NCBI GenBank assembly: GCA_018676675.1
Contig: JABHEG010000220.1
Location: 1-64,000, forward strand
DNA length: 64,000 nt
Source of the DNA: Lentisphaerota bacterium
Lineage (GTDB): Bacteria; Verrucomicrobiota; Lentisphaeria; Oligosphaerales; JABHEG01
Direction: 5' to 3'
In this document: positions 9,245-19,378 of the stretch, piece after piece
Numbering within the stretch: the first letter of the stretch is position 1
Layout of the letters: every line of letters begins with the position of its first letter
Notes under the pieces: generated by a model
What the model was told of the DNA's origin: nothing
The model's input: the letters and a program-made list of their open reading frames with translations, nothing else
The model's database searches: none
Program-made: the position numbers and the translations under genes

Positions 9245-12200
9245 ATGAAGACACCGCCTCTCCTCGTGAATCTACTCCTCACAGCCGTACTGGTCGGCGC
9301 CCTCTCCCTGGCCGCTGCTGAACGGATCCCGCTCCAGGTCAACGGCCCCACAGGGCTGCAGACACCATGGCCGTTGGTTGGTGGAGTTCCCTTCCCCCCC
9401 GGCGCGCTCAAGAGCACCGATCACTGTCGTGTTGTGGATGGTAGTGGAAGCGAAGTCCCTTCCCAAATCGAGTCAACCGCCGTTTGGCAGGACAGCAGCG
9501 TGCGCTGGCTGGCCGTTTCGCTGGTGGCGGAGCCATCCGGGAGCTACGTCCTGGAGTTCGGCGAAAGCATCAAAACCAGGGAAGCCGTCACGGGCCCGGT
9601 GGCAGTGACCGCATCCCCCGGTGGGTACATCGTCGACACCGGGGCGGCCCGGTTCACATTGCGGAGTGACGCACTGGGGATGGACACGGCAACCATGGGC
9701 AGTGGTCACCCGCTGTGGACGGACGGGGCAGCCGGTATCTACGCCGTCGACTCGCAAGGCCGCCGGGCAACCTGTGCCGGTTCTGAGGCCGATGTCCGCT
9801 GGACCATCCCCGTGGCAGGGCCGATTCGCACCATCCTGCGAGGAGATGCTCACTACGTCACTGAACAAGGGGAACGTGTCGCCCGCGCTACCATCTGGTA
9901 CTGGTTCTTCCGAGGCTGCGCACAGGTCAAGATTGTCCACACGTTTGTCTTCACCCGCAACACGGATGAGCTGTGGTTCCGTGAGATTGGTGTGGATATC
10001 CCATTCCGCCCAAGCTCGCCGCGAACGGTGACCGTCGACACCAGCAAGGAACACGACGCGGCCGTTGAGCAGTTCAAGCTTGAAGCTGGCTCAGAGATCC
10101 GAGCCGTCCAGGAGGACTATCCCCATTTCCTTGAACGCGGCTCACGCTCCTCCATCTCCCGAATGGCAGGGGGCGACACCGCGGAACTGTCAAGCGGCGA
10201 AGCCATGGGAGAGTGGCTTGATCTGACCGACTCCACAAGCGGCGTTACCGTGGTCATCCGTGACCTCGCCGAGCAATTCCCCAAGAGCCTTGAGGCCTCA
10301 GGCGATGGCATGTCCGTGAAGCTCTGGACGACGATCAGCGACCGCGAACTCGACGTCCGGCTGAGCACGCTGATCCCCAACTATTTCGGAGAGTGGGCGA
10401 CGACTTTTCCGAAAGGTGGGAAGACGTTTGCCCGCCAACCGTCGAATGCCACCGGCGCTGCCAAGACGCATGAACTGTGGTTGCTGCCGCACAATGGAAC
10501 ACTGGATCTCGACCTGACGGTTCAGCAAGCTCAAGCCGCTGACGAACGCGTAATGCTCATCCCGGATCCAGCCTGGACCTGTAACGCACGCGTCCTGCAC
10601 CTTGAGCCAACCCAGGAGAAAGACACGGCTCGTTTCCCGCAAGCTGAAGCGGCGATGTCCGACTACTTCGATCGTGTGACGCTCGGGCTGCGCGCATTCC
10701 CGATGACCGGAGCAATCGCCTGGGGCTGCAACCCATTCCTGCAGTACAAGCGAACGGAAGACGGGCGTTGGTATGCTGGGTACTACCGCCTGCAGTACCT
10801 GATCGAGTACAACCTGCGTCGCAACGCCTGGATGATGTTCGCTCGGTCCGGGGACCGCAAGTACTACGATTACGTCTCACGTTTCGACTGGTTTGCCGCG
10901 GACTGGTCCATGCACCACGAGAACACGGACAAGAAGGTGAAGGGCGGGTTCGCACGGCAGAGCAATTACCACTACCCCATCTTCTGGGGAAACCGTAGCG
11001 AGGTGCTCTACACCGAGTGTTCGGGGACGGATCTGTTCAACTGGTACACGAATTACTACATGACCGGGGACCTGCGCTCCCTTGATGTGATCCATGAGTA
11101 TCGAGATGCCGTACTGCGGGAATGGGAAGCGGCCAAGAAAGAAGAAAAATACGTAGCTGCGGGATCGGCAGGATTCATGACCTTGCGCCTGCTCGTGCAA
11201 CTGTACATGGAGACCTGGGATCCACAGTTCCGTGAGATGATCGAGCTCTGGGCGCACGGACTGTTCGACCCGGAAAGCCCAAACGGCATCACCGACAAGC
11301 AACCTTATGGGTGCCTCTACAAAGTCTCGCGCAACCTCTGCTCGACCCTCGAATACTGGTGGGTGACCAAAGACCCCGCCGCCAAAGAATGCTACCTCAA
11401 AGCCGTTGACTACAACCGACGCTTCGCCCGATTGAGCGCGCCCATCAGTTATCAGAACGGCCAGGGGGCCTTCCACACGCAGGCCTACCGTTGGACTGGG
11501 AACACGGATTGGTTACGCGTGCCGCAGACACTGTTGGCTGCCGGGATTGCGGACATGGCGGCCCGGCCTCCTCTGCAGGAAGCGCTCAAACCCGGATTCG
11601 ATAACCTGAAGTCACTCCCCTATCTCGGGCCGCACACCAACCTCCACCCACTGTACGCCATGCCGATCGTCATGAAGGCGCTGACCGAACAGGACAAACC
11701 GATTGGGCCACCGGCCTGGGCCGTCAAGGGAGAGTCAGAGCTTCCCGCCTGGATCGTTGTCCGTAAGCAGAAAGGACGCCCTTGCACGCTGGACCTCGCA
11801 TACAACGTCAAACCCAGCGATGGAATCGAGCCAATCGTGCTGGACTCGAAAGGAGGCCCCGTACGCGACGCCCAGATCACAACTGAGAAGCAGCACTACT
11901 GGCGCAGCCCGAGTGGACGCAAAGATTACACCCCGAAACCAGGCCAGCCCTGGCGTGTAAGCGCTCGGGTTACCTTGCCTGAAGCCCTGCCGGCCGACGA
12001 CTACCGGATGAGCATCAATGGCCCGGGACGGGTCGTCGTAGTCGGGGCAACGGTTGACCAATGCGTCGTTGAGTGCCCTGATGGCCTGTTCCTGAACGCA
12101 GGGAACTACGGCGCCAAGGTTCACTTCGACGTACCGAAGGACACGGCAGAGCTGCGCTTGTTCTGCACGCGCCCTCTCGTCCTCACCCGTCCGGACGGCA

Positions 12201-13084
12201 CCCGGGAGAGCGTGGACGAGCCAGGCCATGTCACACTGCCGGGAACGGCGGGTATGTGGTCCGCCGAGACCACCTTCCCAACGTTCTTCCGGCTGGAGAA
12301 CGTGCCGCGTGTGGTTGCGGCGACACCGGAACTCCATTTCACTCCGGAGACGCTTCGTTCACCCACCCCGGTCCCGCCTCCAATCCCCCCCGATGTGCTT
12401 TACATTCCCGGCCCCATCGGCCAAGCCCGCCACCTGCCGGACAACGCTGTTGTCGACCTCCCCCGTGGTGCCCCACGCCCAGATGGCGGTTTCGCCAACT
12501 TCCCCGGGGATGAAGGGACCATCGAGCTCTTCTTCCGGCCCAACTGGTCAAGCCGTGAGCTCGTGTTTAATGATCGCATGATCTTCCGATCCTTCATCGG
12601 GTCCAACAGTACGCGCTTCTATCACCGCTACGGCAAAGGCCCAATGGCCGGGGTCTACAGCTACGTGGATATCCTCATCCCCGGCCGGGGAGAAGGCTAT
12701 GGAACAGACTACGGGACCGCCCTTCGACACCTGTTCAGGAAAGCAGAATGGAATCACTTTGCCGCAACCTGGAAGATAAACCGCACCGATCCGAAGAAGA
12801 CCAAGGGTGAATTCACAATCTTCTTCAATGGCAAAAAGACGCCGCGTGATCGGTTTTATCCGCACGCGCTCGACGTCACCCCACCGTTCAACATCCGCGA
12901 TATCCAGGAAACCCTCACCATCGGCCCCATGGATGGGTGTGTCGACGAACTCAGGGTATCCGACACCGTGCGCTACACTGCGGACTTCGCAGTGCCAACC
13001 CAGCCTTTCTCCCCTGACGAACACACCACTGCCCTTTTCCACTTTGATGGCGACGACGATGGCTGGCTCAGAGGCAAGCAGTAG
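9245..13084 (+). CDS. PcRGLX/YetA-like exo-rhamnogalacturonan lyase with C-terminal LamG domain
   Basis: 1279 aa from the ATG at 9245 (MKTPPLLVNLLLTAVLVGAL, a signal peptide). The frame upstream runs through repeat sequence and is not coding. The N-terminal domain (about 22-200) has the RIFT-barrel signature of the PcRGLX/YetA family: GVPFPPGAL, then SEVPSQIESTAVWQDSSVRW. A beta-sandwich and a long alpha/alpha-toroid domain with Trp/Tyr/His-rich segments (DWFAADWSMHHENTD, SNYHYPIFWG) follow. Residues about 1050-1275 are a LamG/concanavalin-like carbohydrate-binding domain (ETLTIGPMDGCVDELRVSD). It probably acts outside the cytoplasm on pectic or related acidic polysaccharide; family assignment is by motif only. 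Confidence 0.7.
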   Translation: MKTPPLLVNLLLTAVLVGALSLAAAERIPLQVNGPTGLQTPWPLVGGVPFPPGALKSTDHCRVVDGSGSEVPSQIESTAVWQDSSVRWLAVSLVAEPSGSYVLEFGESIKTREAVTGPVAVTASPGGYIVDTGAARFTLRSDALGMDTATMGSGHPLWTDGAAGIYAVDSQGRRATCAGSEADVRWTIPVAGPIRTILRGDAHYVTEQGERVARATIWYWFFRGCAQVKIVHTFVFTRNTDELWFREIGVDIPFRPSSPRTVTVDTSKEHDAAVEQFKLEAGSEIRAVQEDYPHFLERGSRSSISRMAGGDTAELSSGEAMGEWLDLTDSTSGVTVVIRDLAEQFPKSLEASGDGMSVKLWTTISDRELDVRLSTLIPNYFGEWATTFPKGGKTFARQPSNATGAAKTHELWLLPHNGTLDLDLTVQQAQAADERVMLIPDPAWTCNARVLHLEPTQEKDTARFPQAEAAMSDYFDRVTLGLRAFPMTGAIAWGCNPFLQYKRTEDGRWYAGYYRLQYLIEYNLRRNAWMMFARSGDRKYYDYVSRFDWFAADWSMHHENTDKKVKGGFARQSNYHYPIFWGNRSEVLYTECSGTDLFNWYTNYYMTGDLRSLDVIHEYRDAVLREWEAAKKEEKYVAAGSAGFMTLRLLVQLYMETWDPQFREMIELWAHGLFDPESPNGITDKQPYGCLYKVSRNLCSTLEYWWVTKDPAAKECYLKAVDYNRRFARLSAPISYQNGQGAFHTQAYRWTGNTDWLRVPQTLLAAGIADMAARPPLQEALKPGFDNLKSLPYLGPHTNLHPLYAMPIVMKALTEQDKPIGPPAWAVKGESELPAWIVVRKQKGRPCTLDLAYNVKPSDGIEPIVLDSKGGPVRDAQITTEKQHYWRSPSGRKDYTPKPGQPWRVSARVTLPEALPADDYRMSINGPGRVVVVGATVDQCVVECPDGLFLNAGNYGAKVHFDVPKDTAELRLFCTRPLVLTRPDGTRESVDEPGHVTLPGTAGMWSAETTFPTFFRLENVPRVVAATPELHFTPETLRSPTPVPPPIPPDVLYIPGPIGQARHLPDNAVVDLPRGAPRPDGGFANFPGDEGTIELFFRPNWSSRELVFNDRMIFRSFIGSNSTRFYHRYGKGPMAGVYSYVDILIPGRGEGYGTDYGTALRHLFRKAEWNHFAATWKINRTDPKKTKGEFTIFFNGKKTPRDRFYPHALDVTPPFNIRDIQETLTIGPMDGCVDELRVSDTVRYTADFAVPTQPFSPDEHTTALFHFDGDDDGWLRGKQ

Positions 13085-13151
13085 CACAAACCTGAATGCG
13101 GCTGACTCGGAGAACTGCCGGTTTGATGAGTCCCGAGATTGGAGATCGCAG

Positions 13152-16100
13152 ATGATGAATCGCCCATCCGTTTCCATGCTGGCACTCGCCGTCCTCCTGC
13201 TCTCGCTCACGGGAAACACCTGCGCAGAGCACGTATACGAAGCCCACATGCTTCCCTCCGATGCGTCGCCCGCGTGGCGGACCGTCATCGACCACAACCG
13301 GTCTGCCCAACGGTTCGTCTGGGCAAATGACGGCCTGCTCACGGTCCACACCCCGGAATCCCACGACAATATCGCCTGGAGCGTCGGATCCTGGGCCGGG
13401 AAAGACGGGACGGACGTGTTCCGGATCGAGCCTCAGAAAGGAGCGACAGTCGATGTCCGGCTGCGGGTCGTCGAGAGCTCCGCCACAGGCGTGTTCCAGC
13501 TCCAAGTCAGCGACGGCAGGACGTACTGGACGGTGTTTTTCCACCCCGCACACATCCTGGTGCACCGAGGAAAATCGGGGGCCCAGTCCACCAGAGTGCG
13601 GTACGACAACACATCGTTCAACACCTTCCGTTTCGCTATTCTCGGCGAGAGGGCATCGCTGTACGTCGCGGGAAGAGATGATCCGCTCATCGCTGATGCG
13701 GCTCCGAGCGGAACGCACGGGAAGACCCCTCGACATGCATTGACCTTTGGCGATTTCAACAGTGGCGCCAACGGACGATTCGACCTGAAATCCGTCCGCT
13801 GGTCCACGGAAATCGCGGAATTCCGTCCACCTTCCACAACAGAAGCAACCGAGACGGAGAAGGCCGTCGCCAACCTGACAACGCTCCGACGGCGCTGGGC
13901 CAAGACGACTGGCGGGCCGTCCGTACTGTTCATGGGCTACCGACACCACGCGTACACGGGAGCCGCATCGCGACGTCTGTTCCTGCGCGACCTGGCTCTC
14001 AAACACGGATTCCGGGTGACATTCCGGCATCAGGAATTCGGCTTCCGAAACCAGCCGGCCGAGTTTGAACCCGCTGAGTTCGACAACTACGACGTGATCG
14101 TCTACCTCAGCCCGCCCTGGTCCCGAACCGACGAGAAACGACTCACAGACACCTTCACCAAGCAGTGGGCAGCAGCGTTGCGCTTCGTGGACAGGGGCGG
14201 TGGCCTGCTCTTCATGCCGCATGTGGGCGAAACCTACCAGTTCACCATACAGCAGTGCTTCGCGTCCCTCGGACTGGAACCCCTTGCGGCCATCCCTGTG
14301 GAGCCCGCTCCTGTCTCCGCAACGGTGATGCAGATCCGGTGGTCCTACACCGACCGCCTGGATAACGACCACCCGATCACCAAGGGCGTCCGCGGCCTTT
14401 GGCTGCCTGCGTATGGTGACAAAGCACGTGAGATCTGGAACGCGAACAGCACCGCCGTCCGAGTGAGCGATGCCTGGGACGTCATCGCCCGGTTCGGAGA
14501 CGCCGTCCAGTTCCGCCCGTTCGAATTCCACGGCGTTGGACGACAGTTCAGCGAACCCGGCGAACGGGACCAGCGCAGTAAGCCTCTGCTGGCCATCCGC
14601 TCCCATGGCAAGGGACGCATCGCTTTCTTCGCTCTGGATTCTGCCTTCCACATCGTCGGCGGCCGAGCTCCGGGATACGAAGGTATCTTCCTGAGCAATG
14701 GTGTGAAAGGCATTCCATCGGACGGCGAGACCCTCGTCGTCAACACGCTGAACTGGCTCGGGGCCGTCGCCCGCACAGGCGACGATCTGGGAGGAGCGTT
14801 GACCGATCCGGCATCCGTTTCCGACAGCACGTTCAAGCCGTCTCCGAAGCTCACGGAACCACAGGGCTTCGCAGCGCCTCGGCCTGGCTACAAAGGAGCG
14901 ATCGGCGCTCTGTCGCCGCGGTCCGGAGGCAAGAGCTCCGTTGCTGAATACGCCGCCAGAGCCCAGGAGATCGGGCTTGACTTTCTGGTGGTCCTGGATG
15001 ATCTGGACCAGATTGACGCAAAGCAGCTCGCCCAGCTGAACACCGAAGCCAAGAGCGCCAGCACTTCAGAGTTCACCTGCATCCCCGGCCTGCGGTTCCG
15101 GGATGAATCAGGAAACCGCTTTGTCGCCTTCCGCAACGCACTCCTCTACCCCACTGACGCCATGCTTCGCCCGAACCGACGATTCCGAACCGTCATTCGC
15201 AAGAAGGAGCGGTCCAGCGGCACGAGTGGTCTCGGCCTTGCTCAGTGGATGCAGTCCAACGGCCACCGCTGTGCCGTCGTGCACTACAGGGATCCGAAGG
15301 ACCGCCTCAGCGATGATCCCTATGAGTACGGCGTTCCACCTTGGGATGTGCGGCCCTACCGGCAGTTCCATAGCGTGTTCACCCATGATGTCGATGGCAA
15401 CCTGATCGATGACATGGTCGAAGAGCACAAGGTCGTCGTCGATGATGGCCAGCATCCGCATCCGGTAGCGATCACGTTCATGGATGAGGCGGCCGATCTT
15501 GACAGAATCGCCGACGGAACGCTGCCGCACACCGTGCGCTGGACTGCGGATTTCAGTACCTTTGGTGCGAACACAGGAGAGGAACCGGAGTATCTGCCCA
15601 CGTCCTACGCCACACAGGGCCCCGTCATCGAGCGCTGGCAATGGGACAGTCGCGATCTGGTCAACAACGGCACGTACTGGGATTGGACCTACTACCAGCA
15701 ACGCTGGGGCCTCGACGTGACGTCGGATGTCGGTCTGAAGACGGTCGAGATCTGGGATGGGAAGGAGCTGATCCGCCGCTGGCACCCCGGCGGGGCGCAG
15801 GCATTCAGCAAGACCATCACGGTCAACAAACACCAGCTCACGATGCCGCTGGTCATCGCCACCGACATTGAGGGCAAACGTGCTGTAACGGATGGCTTCC
15901 AGTGGCGGAGTCACAACTTCTACGTGTCCTGGTGCTCGGACCGAGTCAACACACTGAGCTACTCGGCGTTGCCCTCCAAGGAGTCCCCGTGGGGTCACTC
16001 CGGCGGGACCTGGTGCGTCACGACCCAAGCAAAGGGCCCAATCTGGGACAACCTGCGCCTTGATGTGAATCTGGACATCCTGCGCTTCCCCGGATTCGAC

Positions 16101-17384
16101 GGTCAAGCCGGCGGTGGCGCGTTCAGCAGCCCCGTGTTCTACGTGCATGCAGCCGAAGGCCAGCCGCGTGACGGGCGCCTGTACCGACACATCACCTGGC
16201 CACTTGGGTCGCAGGAGGTGGTCATCCAGGAGCAGGTTTTCGAGCATCAGCTTGTTCCTGAGCAGACCGGGCCACATGGCTGGTCGACCTGTGGCCCCAT
16301 CGTCCCCACAGACGTCCTCGAAGGGAAGATGCGCTACACGACATTCGTCCACTGGGGGCATGCTCCGGCCCCGATCCTGGTCGAGGCTGAGATGCGCTTC
16401 AAGCAGGACGTCACGACGAGTGACTCCCGTCCTGCCCTCACAATCAATAACCTGACGGGAGGCAACCGATCCGCCGCCTATGCGGGGGTTGCTGTCCAGG
16501 GAACGGGTACTCACGACCGCGCCTACCCAATCTGTCATGATCGACGCGACCACCATGTAGCGACCGGTCCACTGCCACCCGGGGCCTATGTCTGGTTCTA
16601 CCCCTCCACATTCGGCCCGTTCGGCACCATCGCCCTCAGCGACGATCTGTCGTACCGAGTCTCGGTCCAGCCCACTACCCGCAACGCTCAGCTGCGCCTC
16701 GGCAAACCGGGGCAAGTGTTCCGCAAGGGTGACGTGGTGCGCTGGAGATACCTTGCGGTCACCAGCGGGTTCAACGATTCCACCGGCATTGACACGCCTC
16801 GCCGCATCGTCGATCTCCTCGGCATTGACGGCAAACCAGGCTACACAGTCACCCCACAGCAGGGAACCGTGACCGACACGACCTACATGCTCACCGTCAG
16901 CCCGTCCCCGGGCGAAGGTGGATTCCGCGGCACAATTGAGCCGAACGAGGACGTGCGCCTGCACGGGTTACCGACTGCACTGCCGCTGGTCGCCGAGAAC
17001 ATGAACGACCGCTGGACTGCCGTGCTCTGGGACAAGGGACAAGGGGCTGCCCGACCAATCCCCGTCGCTGAAGGAAAAGCCTACGCCCACTACCGTGAGC
17101 TGCGCAAACCGATCACGCTGTTCATCGGGCACCCGTTCGTGTGCGACGATCCGGAGGTACACATCACCGTCGTGCAGACTGGCGACATGAGCTTCTACGT
17201 CCAGGGACACAACCCAACCGACCAACCGCGGACAGTCACCATTCGCTCGTCTGAGGGGTGTACCTGGCTGCCACAGATCGATGCCAAGCCCATCCAGTGG
17301 ACGTGGGCCCTCCCTCCGGGCGGAGATCGCGAAGAGCATTTGGGGGAACCGACGCCCTTCACACCAGCCATGGCAGAAGAGTAA
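13152..17384 (+). CDS. Secreted multidomain protein (LamG-like, GATase1-like, PHP-like regions)
   Basis: 1410 aa from the tandem ATGs at 13152, with GGAG seven bases upstream. The N-terminus MMNRPSVSMLALAVLLLSLTG is a signal peptide. Residues about 45-230 look like a concanavalin-type beta-sandwich. About 255-540 resemble a class I glutamine-amidotransferase-like/ThuA-like fold (PSVLFMGYRHHAYTG, ALRFVDRGGGLLFMPH). About 575-900 resemble a PHP-type phosphoesterase or amidohydrolase region (ARAQEIGLDFLVVLDD, FTCIPGLRFRDESGNRF), without the full HxH metal set. The C-terminal 450 residues are beta-rich and unassigned. It lies 67 bp after the lyase-like gene and is probably in its operon. Function is unknown. 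Confidence 0.65.
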   Translation: MMNRPSVSMLALAVLLLSLTGNTCAEHVYEAHMLPSDASPAWRTVIDHNRSAQRFVWANDGLLTVHTPESHDNIAWSVGSWAGKDGTDVFRIEPQKGATVDVRLRVVESSATGVFQLQVSDGRTYWTVFFHPAHILVHRGKSGAQSTRVRYDNTSFNTFRFAILGERASLYVAGRDDPLIADAAPSGTHGKTPRHALTFGDFNSGANGRFDLKSVRWSTEIAEFRPPSTTEATETEKAVANLTTLRRRWAKTTGGPSVLFMGYRHHAYTGAASRRLFLRDLALKHGFRVTFRHQEFGFRNQPAEFEPAEFDNYDVIVYLSPPWSRTDEKRLTDTFTKQWAAALRFVDRGGGLLFMPHVGETYQFTIQQCFASLGLEPLAAIPVEPAPVSATVMQIRWSYTDRLDNDHPITKGVRGLWLPAYGDKAREIWNANSTAVRVSDAWDVIARFGDAVQFRPFEFHGVGRQFSEPGERDQRSKPLLAIRSHGKGRIAFFALDSAFHIVGGRAPGYEGIFLSNGVKGIPSDGETLVVNTLNWLGAVARTGDDLGGALTDPASVSDSTFKPSPKLTEPQGFAAPRPGYKGAIGALSPRSGGKSSVAEYAARAQEIGLDFLVVLDDLDQIDAKQLAQLNTEAKSASTSEFTCIPGLRFRDESGNRFVAFRNALLYPTDAMLRPNRRFRTVIRKKERSSGTSGLGLAQWMQSNGHRCAVVHYRDPKDRLSDDPYEYGVPPWDVRPYRQFHSVFTHDVDGNLIDDMVEEHKVVVDDGQHPHPVAITFMDEAADLDRIADGTLPHTVRWTADFSTFGANTGEEPEYLPTSYATQGPVIERWQWDSRDLVNNGTYWDWTYYQQRWGLDVTSDVGLKTVEIWDGKELIRRWHPGGAQAFSKTITVNKHQLTMPLVIATDIEGKRAVTDGFQWRSHNFYVSWCSDRVNTLSYSALPSKESPWGHSGGTWCVTTQAKGPIWDNLRLDVNLDILRFPGFDGQAGGGAFSSPVFYVHAAEGQPRDGRLYRHITWPLGSQEVVIQEQVFEHQLVPEQTGPHGWSTCGPIVPTDVLEGKMRYTTFVHWGHAPAPILVEAEMRFKQDVTTSDSRPALTINNLTGGNRSAAYAGVAVQGTGTHDRAYPICHDRRDHHVATGPLPPGAYVWFYPSTFGPFGTIALSDDLSYRVSVQPTTRNAQLRLGKPGQVFRKGDVVRWRYLAVTSGFNDSTGIDTPRRIVDLLGIDGKPGYTVTPQQGTVTDTTYMLTVSPSPGEGGFRGTIEPNEDVRLHGLPTALPLVAENMNDRWTAVLWDKGQGAARPIPVAEGKAYAHYRELRKPITLFIGHPFVCDDPEVHITVVQTGDMSFYVQGHNPTDQPRTVTIRSSEGCTWLPQIDAKPIQWTWALPPGGDREEHLGEPTPFTPAMAEE

Positions 17385-17415
17385 CGGGACACTGCACGGG
17401 AAGTCATTCGGAGCA

Positions 17416-17522
17416 GGTTTCAGGTGTCAGTGTTCAGGAAGCGGGAACGTGCGGATAAAACCGCCATGTACAGCGCTGAACCCCACGCCCTGGAGCCCCT
17501 CACCCCACTGACACCTGAAACC
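17416..17522. repeat. Repeat family F: 107-bp palindromic element
   Basis: GGTTTCAGGTGTCAGTG at 17416-17432 is exactly complementary to CACTGACACCTGAAACC at 17506-17522, giving 17-nt perfect terminal inverted repeats around a 73-bp centre. No reading frame fits. This is MITE- or REP-like. Only one copy is seen in the window. Confidence 0.75.
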
Positions 17523-17632
17523 CGGAACCTGACACCCCGCGGCGATAAGCCGCATTCCCGATTCGGCACTATCTTACCGCGCCGGAGAATACTCCCCTTC
17601 GAGTGGAATGGCGTTAAGATAGGCGGCGGAAA

Positions 17633-17913
17633 GTGCATCCGGGGAAAGGTCGCCGGATGGCACCGCCTCCCACATTGAGGTCAGGCGCAGCCAACGTGCA
17701 TCCAGGGAAAGGTCGCCGGATGGCACCGCCTCCCACATTGAGGTCAGGCGCAGCCAACGTGCATCCAGGGAAAGGTCGCCGGATGGCACCGCCTCCCACA
17801 TTGAGGTCAGGCGCAGCCAACGTGCATCCGGGGAAAGGTCGCCGGATGGCACCGCCTCCCACATTGAGGTCAGGCGCAGCCAACGTGGGAGGGGCTGCCA
17901 CGCCCCGATTGCC
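17633..17913. repeat. Repeat family A, copy 2, with a 63-bp unit tandemly repeated four times
   Basis: The unit starting GTGCATCC occurs at 17633, 17696, 17759 and 17822, an exact 63-bp period with only one or two base differences. The array ends in the right arm GTGGGAGGGGCTGCCACGCC at 17885. Since 63 is divisible by three, frames stay open on both strands and mimic a 21-residue-repeat protein. The composition and match to intergenic repeats elsewhere show it is not a gene. Together with family F it fills the 583-bp gap before the permease. Confidence 0.9.
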
Positions 17914-17967
17914 TTTGTCTTAGCGCCATTTCCATTTCGAGTGTGTTGCTCAACCTGGGCGTTGCCT

Positions 17968-19335
17968 ATGTCCTGCGATAGCCAAGAACGGCTGCCTGCA
18001 ACGGAGACCCGCAAAGGACTGCGCTTCCTGTTGGCCCACGCGGCGTTCTTCGGGACATGGTACACCGTCGGCATGCCTGCAAACCCTTTTATTGCAGGAT
18101 ACGCGCTGAACGTGCTGGGGATGACGCCTGAGAACGCAGGGCTGATCGGGACCTCGATGTACGCGTCGGCGATCTTCCAGTTCCTCTCCTTCGCGTTGAC
18201 GAACCGCATACGTGACCGCAAACGATTCGTCCTGCTTGTGTGGAGCGGCGAGATGGTCTTCCTCGGCTTGGCACTGCTCCTCCCGTTCCTTCTTGGCACA
18301 GGGAACAGCCTGGCATGGGCTGCGTTCTTCGCCCTTCTGTTCGTCAGCGGCACCTGCCTCAACCTGATTCAGCCCATTTTCGGGAGTTGGCTCTCGGCCA
18401 TCATTCCCTCCCGGATCCGAGGGCGCTACCTCGGGACCCGCCAGCTCCTGATCACTGGAATGCAGACCGTAGGGATCTACCTGGGAACGCAGGTCGTCGA
18501 TCGCTGGCCGCAGTGGCAGGGATTTGCGGTCGTGTTTCTCGCGGGTTGCCTGACAGGTCTGACAGCCCTGTGGATGCTCTCCCATGTCCCCATGCCCCGA
18601 GTATCCCAAGACAGCCGGTTCCGCCTGGCTGACTTGCGTGGGGCTTTCCGTCCCGGACCGTTCCGCCGTTACCTGGTCTACTCCGCCACACTGTTCGCCG
18701 GGTTCTCCCTCGCATGCGGCTACTACGCACCGTTCTTCCTGAGTGAGATTGGCCTCAGCTTCCGCCAAGTAGGCTGGTACCGAATCGGGCACAACGTGCT
18801 CATGCTGCTGGTGCTGCGTCCTGGCGGGCGTTTGGTCGACCGCCTTGGGGCGCGGCCGGTGGTCATTCTCATGACGCTGATCTACATGGTCTTCTTCGCC
18901 CTTTTTCCGTTGTTCTCTGCACAGAGGTATTGGCTGATCGTCGTCGCCTGGGCAGGGGTGGGTATCGCCGATGGGCTCTTCTGGGTGGCACTGACCTCCA
19001 CGCTTTACCACTCACTGCCTACCGGCCCGGAACGCACCGGCTACCTGGCCCTGGCGCAGGGAATGGCGCTGATCTACATGGGTGTCGGCCCGTTCATCGT
19101 CCGCGGCTATCTGGGGCTGGCCAAAGGCATTGAATTCGACCTGCTCGGAGCGCACTTCGAGCCCTTCCGCCTGATGTTCTTCGCGTGCTCCGTGCTCATG
19201 CTTGGTGCCGCTGTTGCCGCAACCCAAGTGGAGAATACCCGTGACGTCCGATTCGGACCGGCCGCGATGGCCATGCTCCGAGCTCTTCCGTTCCGGTTGC
19301 TCCCCAGGCTCTGGCAATTGGACGACAGCGAGTAA
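17968..19335 (+). CDS. Major facilitator superfamily (MFS) permease
   Basis: 455-aa polytopic inner-membrane transporter with about 12 hydrophobic segments. A cytoplasmic-loop motif is visible between the second and third helices (TNRIRDRKRFVLL), and a related one in the second half (GGRLVDRLGARPVVIL). A GTG at 17941 would add nine residues, but neither start has a strong ribosome site, so I prefer the ATG at 17968. The glycosidase-like gene begins 43 bp downstream and its partner overlaps that, so the three probably form an operon for uptake and processing of an oligosaccharide. Substrate unknown. Confidence 0.85.
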   Translation: MSCDSQERLPATETRKGLRFLLAHAAFFGTWYTVGMPANPFIAGYALNVLGMTPENAGLIGTSMYASAIFQFLSFALTNRIRDRKRFVLLVWSGEMVFLGLALLLPFLLGTGNSLAWAAFFALLFVSGTCLNLIQPIFGSWLSAIIPSRIRGRYLGTRQLLITGMQTVGIYLGTQVVDRWPQWQGFAVVFLAGCLTGLTALWMLSHVPMPRVSQDSRFRLADLRGAFRPGPFRRYLVYSATLFAGFSLACGYYAPFFLSEIGLSFRQVGWYRIGHNVLMLLVLRPGGRLVDRLGARPVVILMTLIYMVFFALFPLFSAQRYWLIVVAWAGVGIADGLFWVALTSTLYHSLPTGPERTGYLALAQGMALIYMGVGPFIVRGYLGLAKGIEFDLLGAHFEPFRLMFFACSVLMLGAAVAATQVENTRDVRFGPAAMAMLRALPFRLLPRLWQLDDSE

Positions 19336-19378
19336 GCCCGGCGACGTCAGACTGCAAACGAAATGGAGCGAGACCGGC

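Noticed and set aside
13068-14651. 527-aa minus-strand frame
   Set aside because: Antisense to the 1410-aa gene and overlapping its signal peptide; no motifs.
15108-16964. 618-aa minus-strand frame
   Set aside because: Entirely antisense to the 1410-aa gene, with low-complexity composition and no domain.
17574-18362. Repeat-protein-like minus-strand frame with repeated AAPDLN/AIRRPFPG-type units
   Set aside because: Translation of the 63-bp DNA repeat; the same DNA recurs in intergenic regions.
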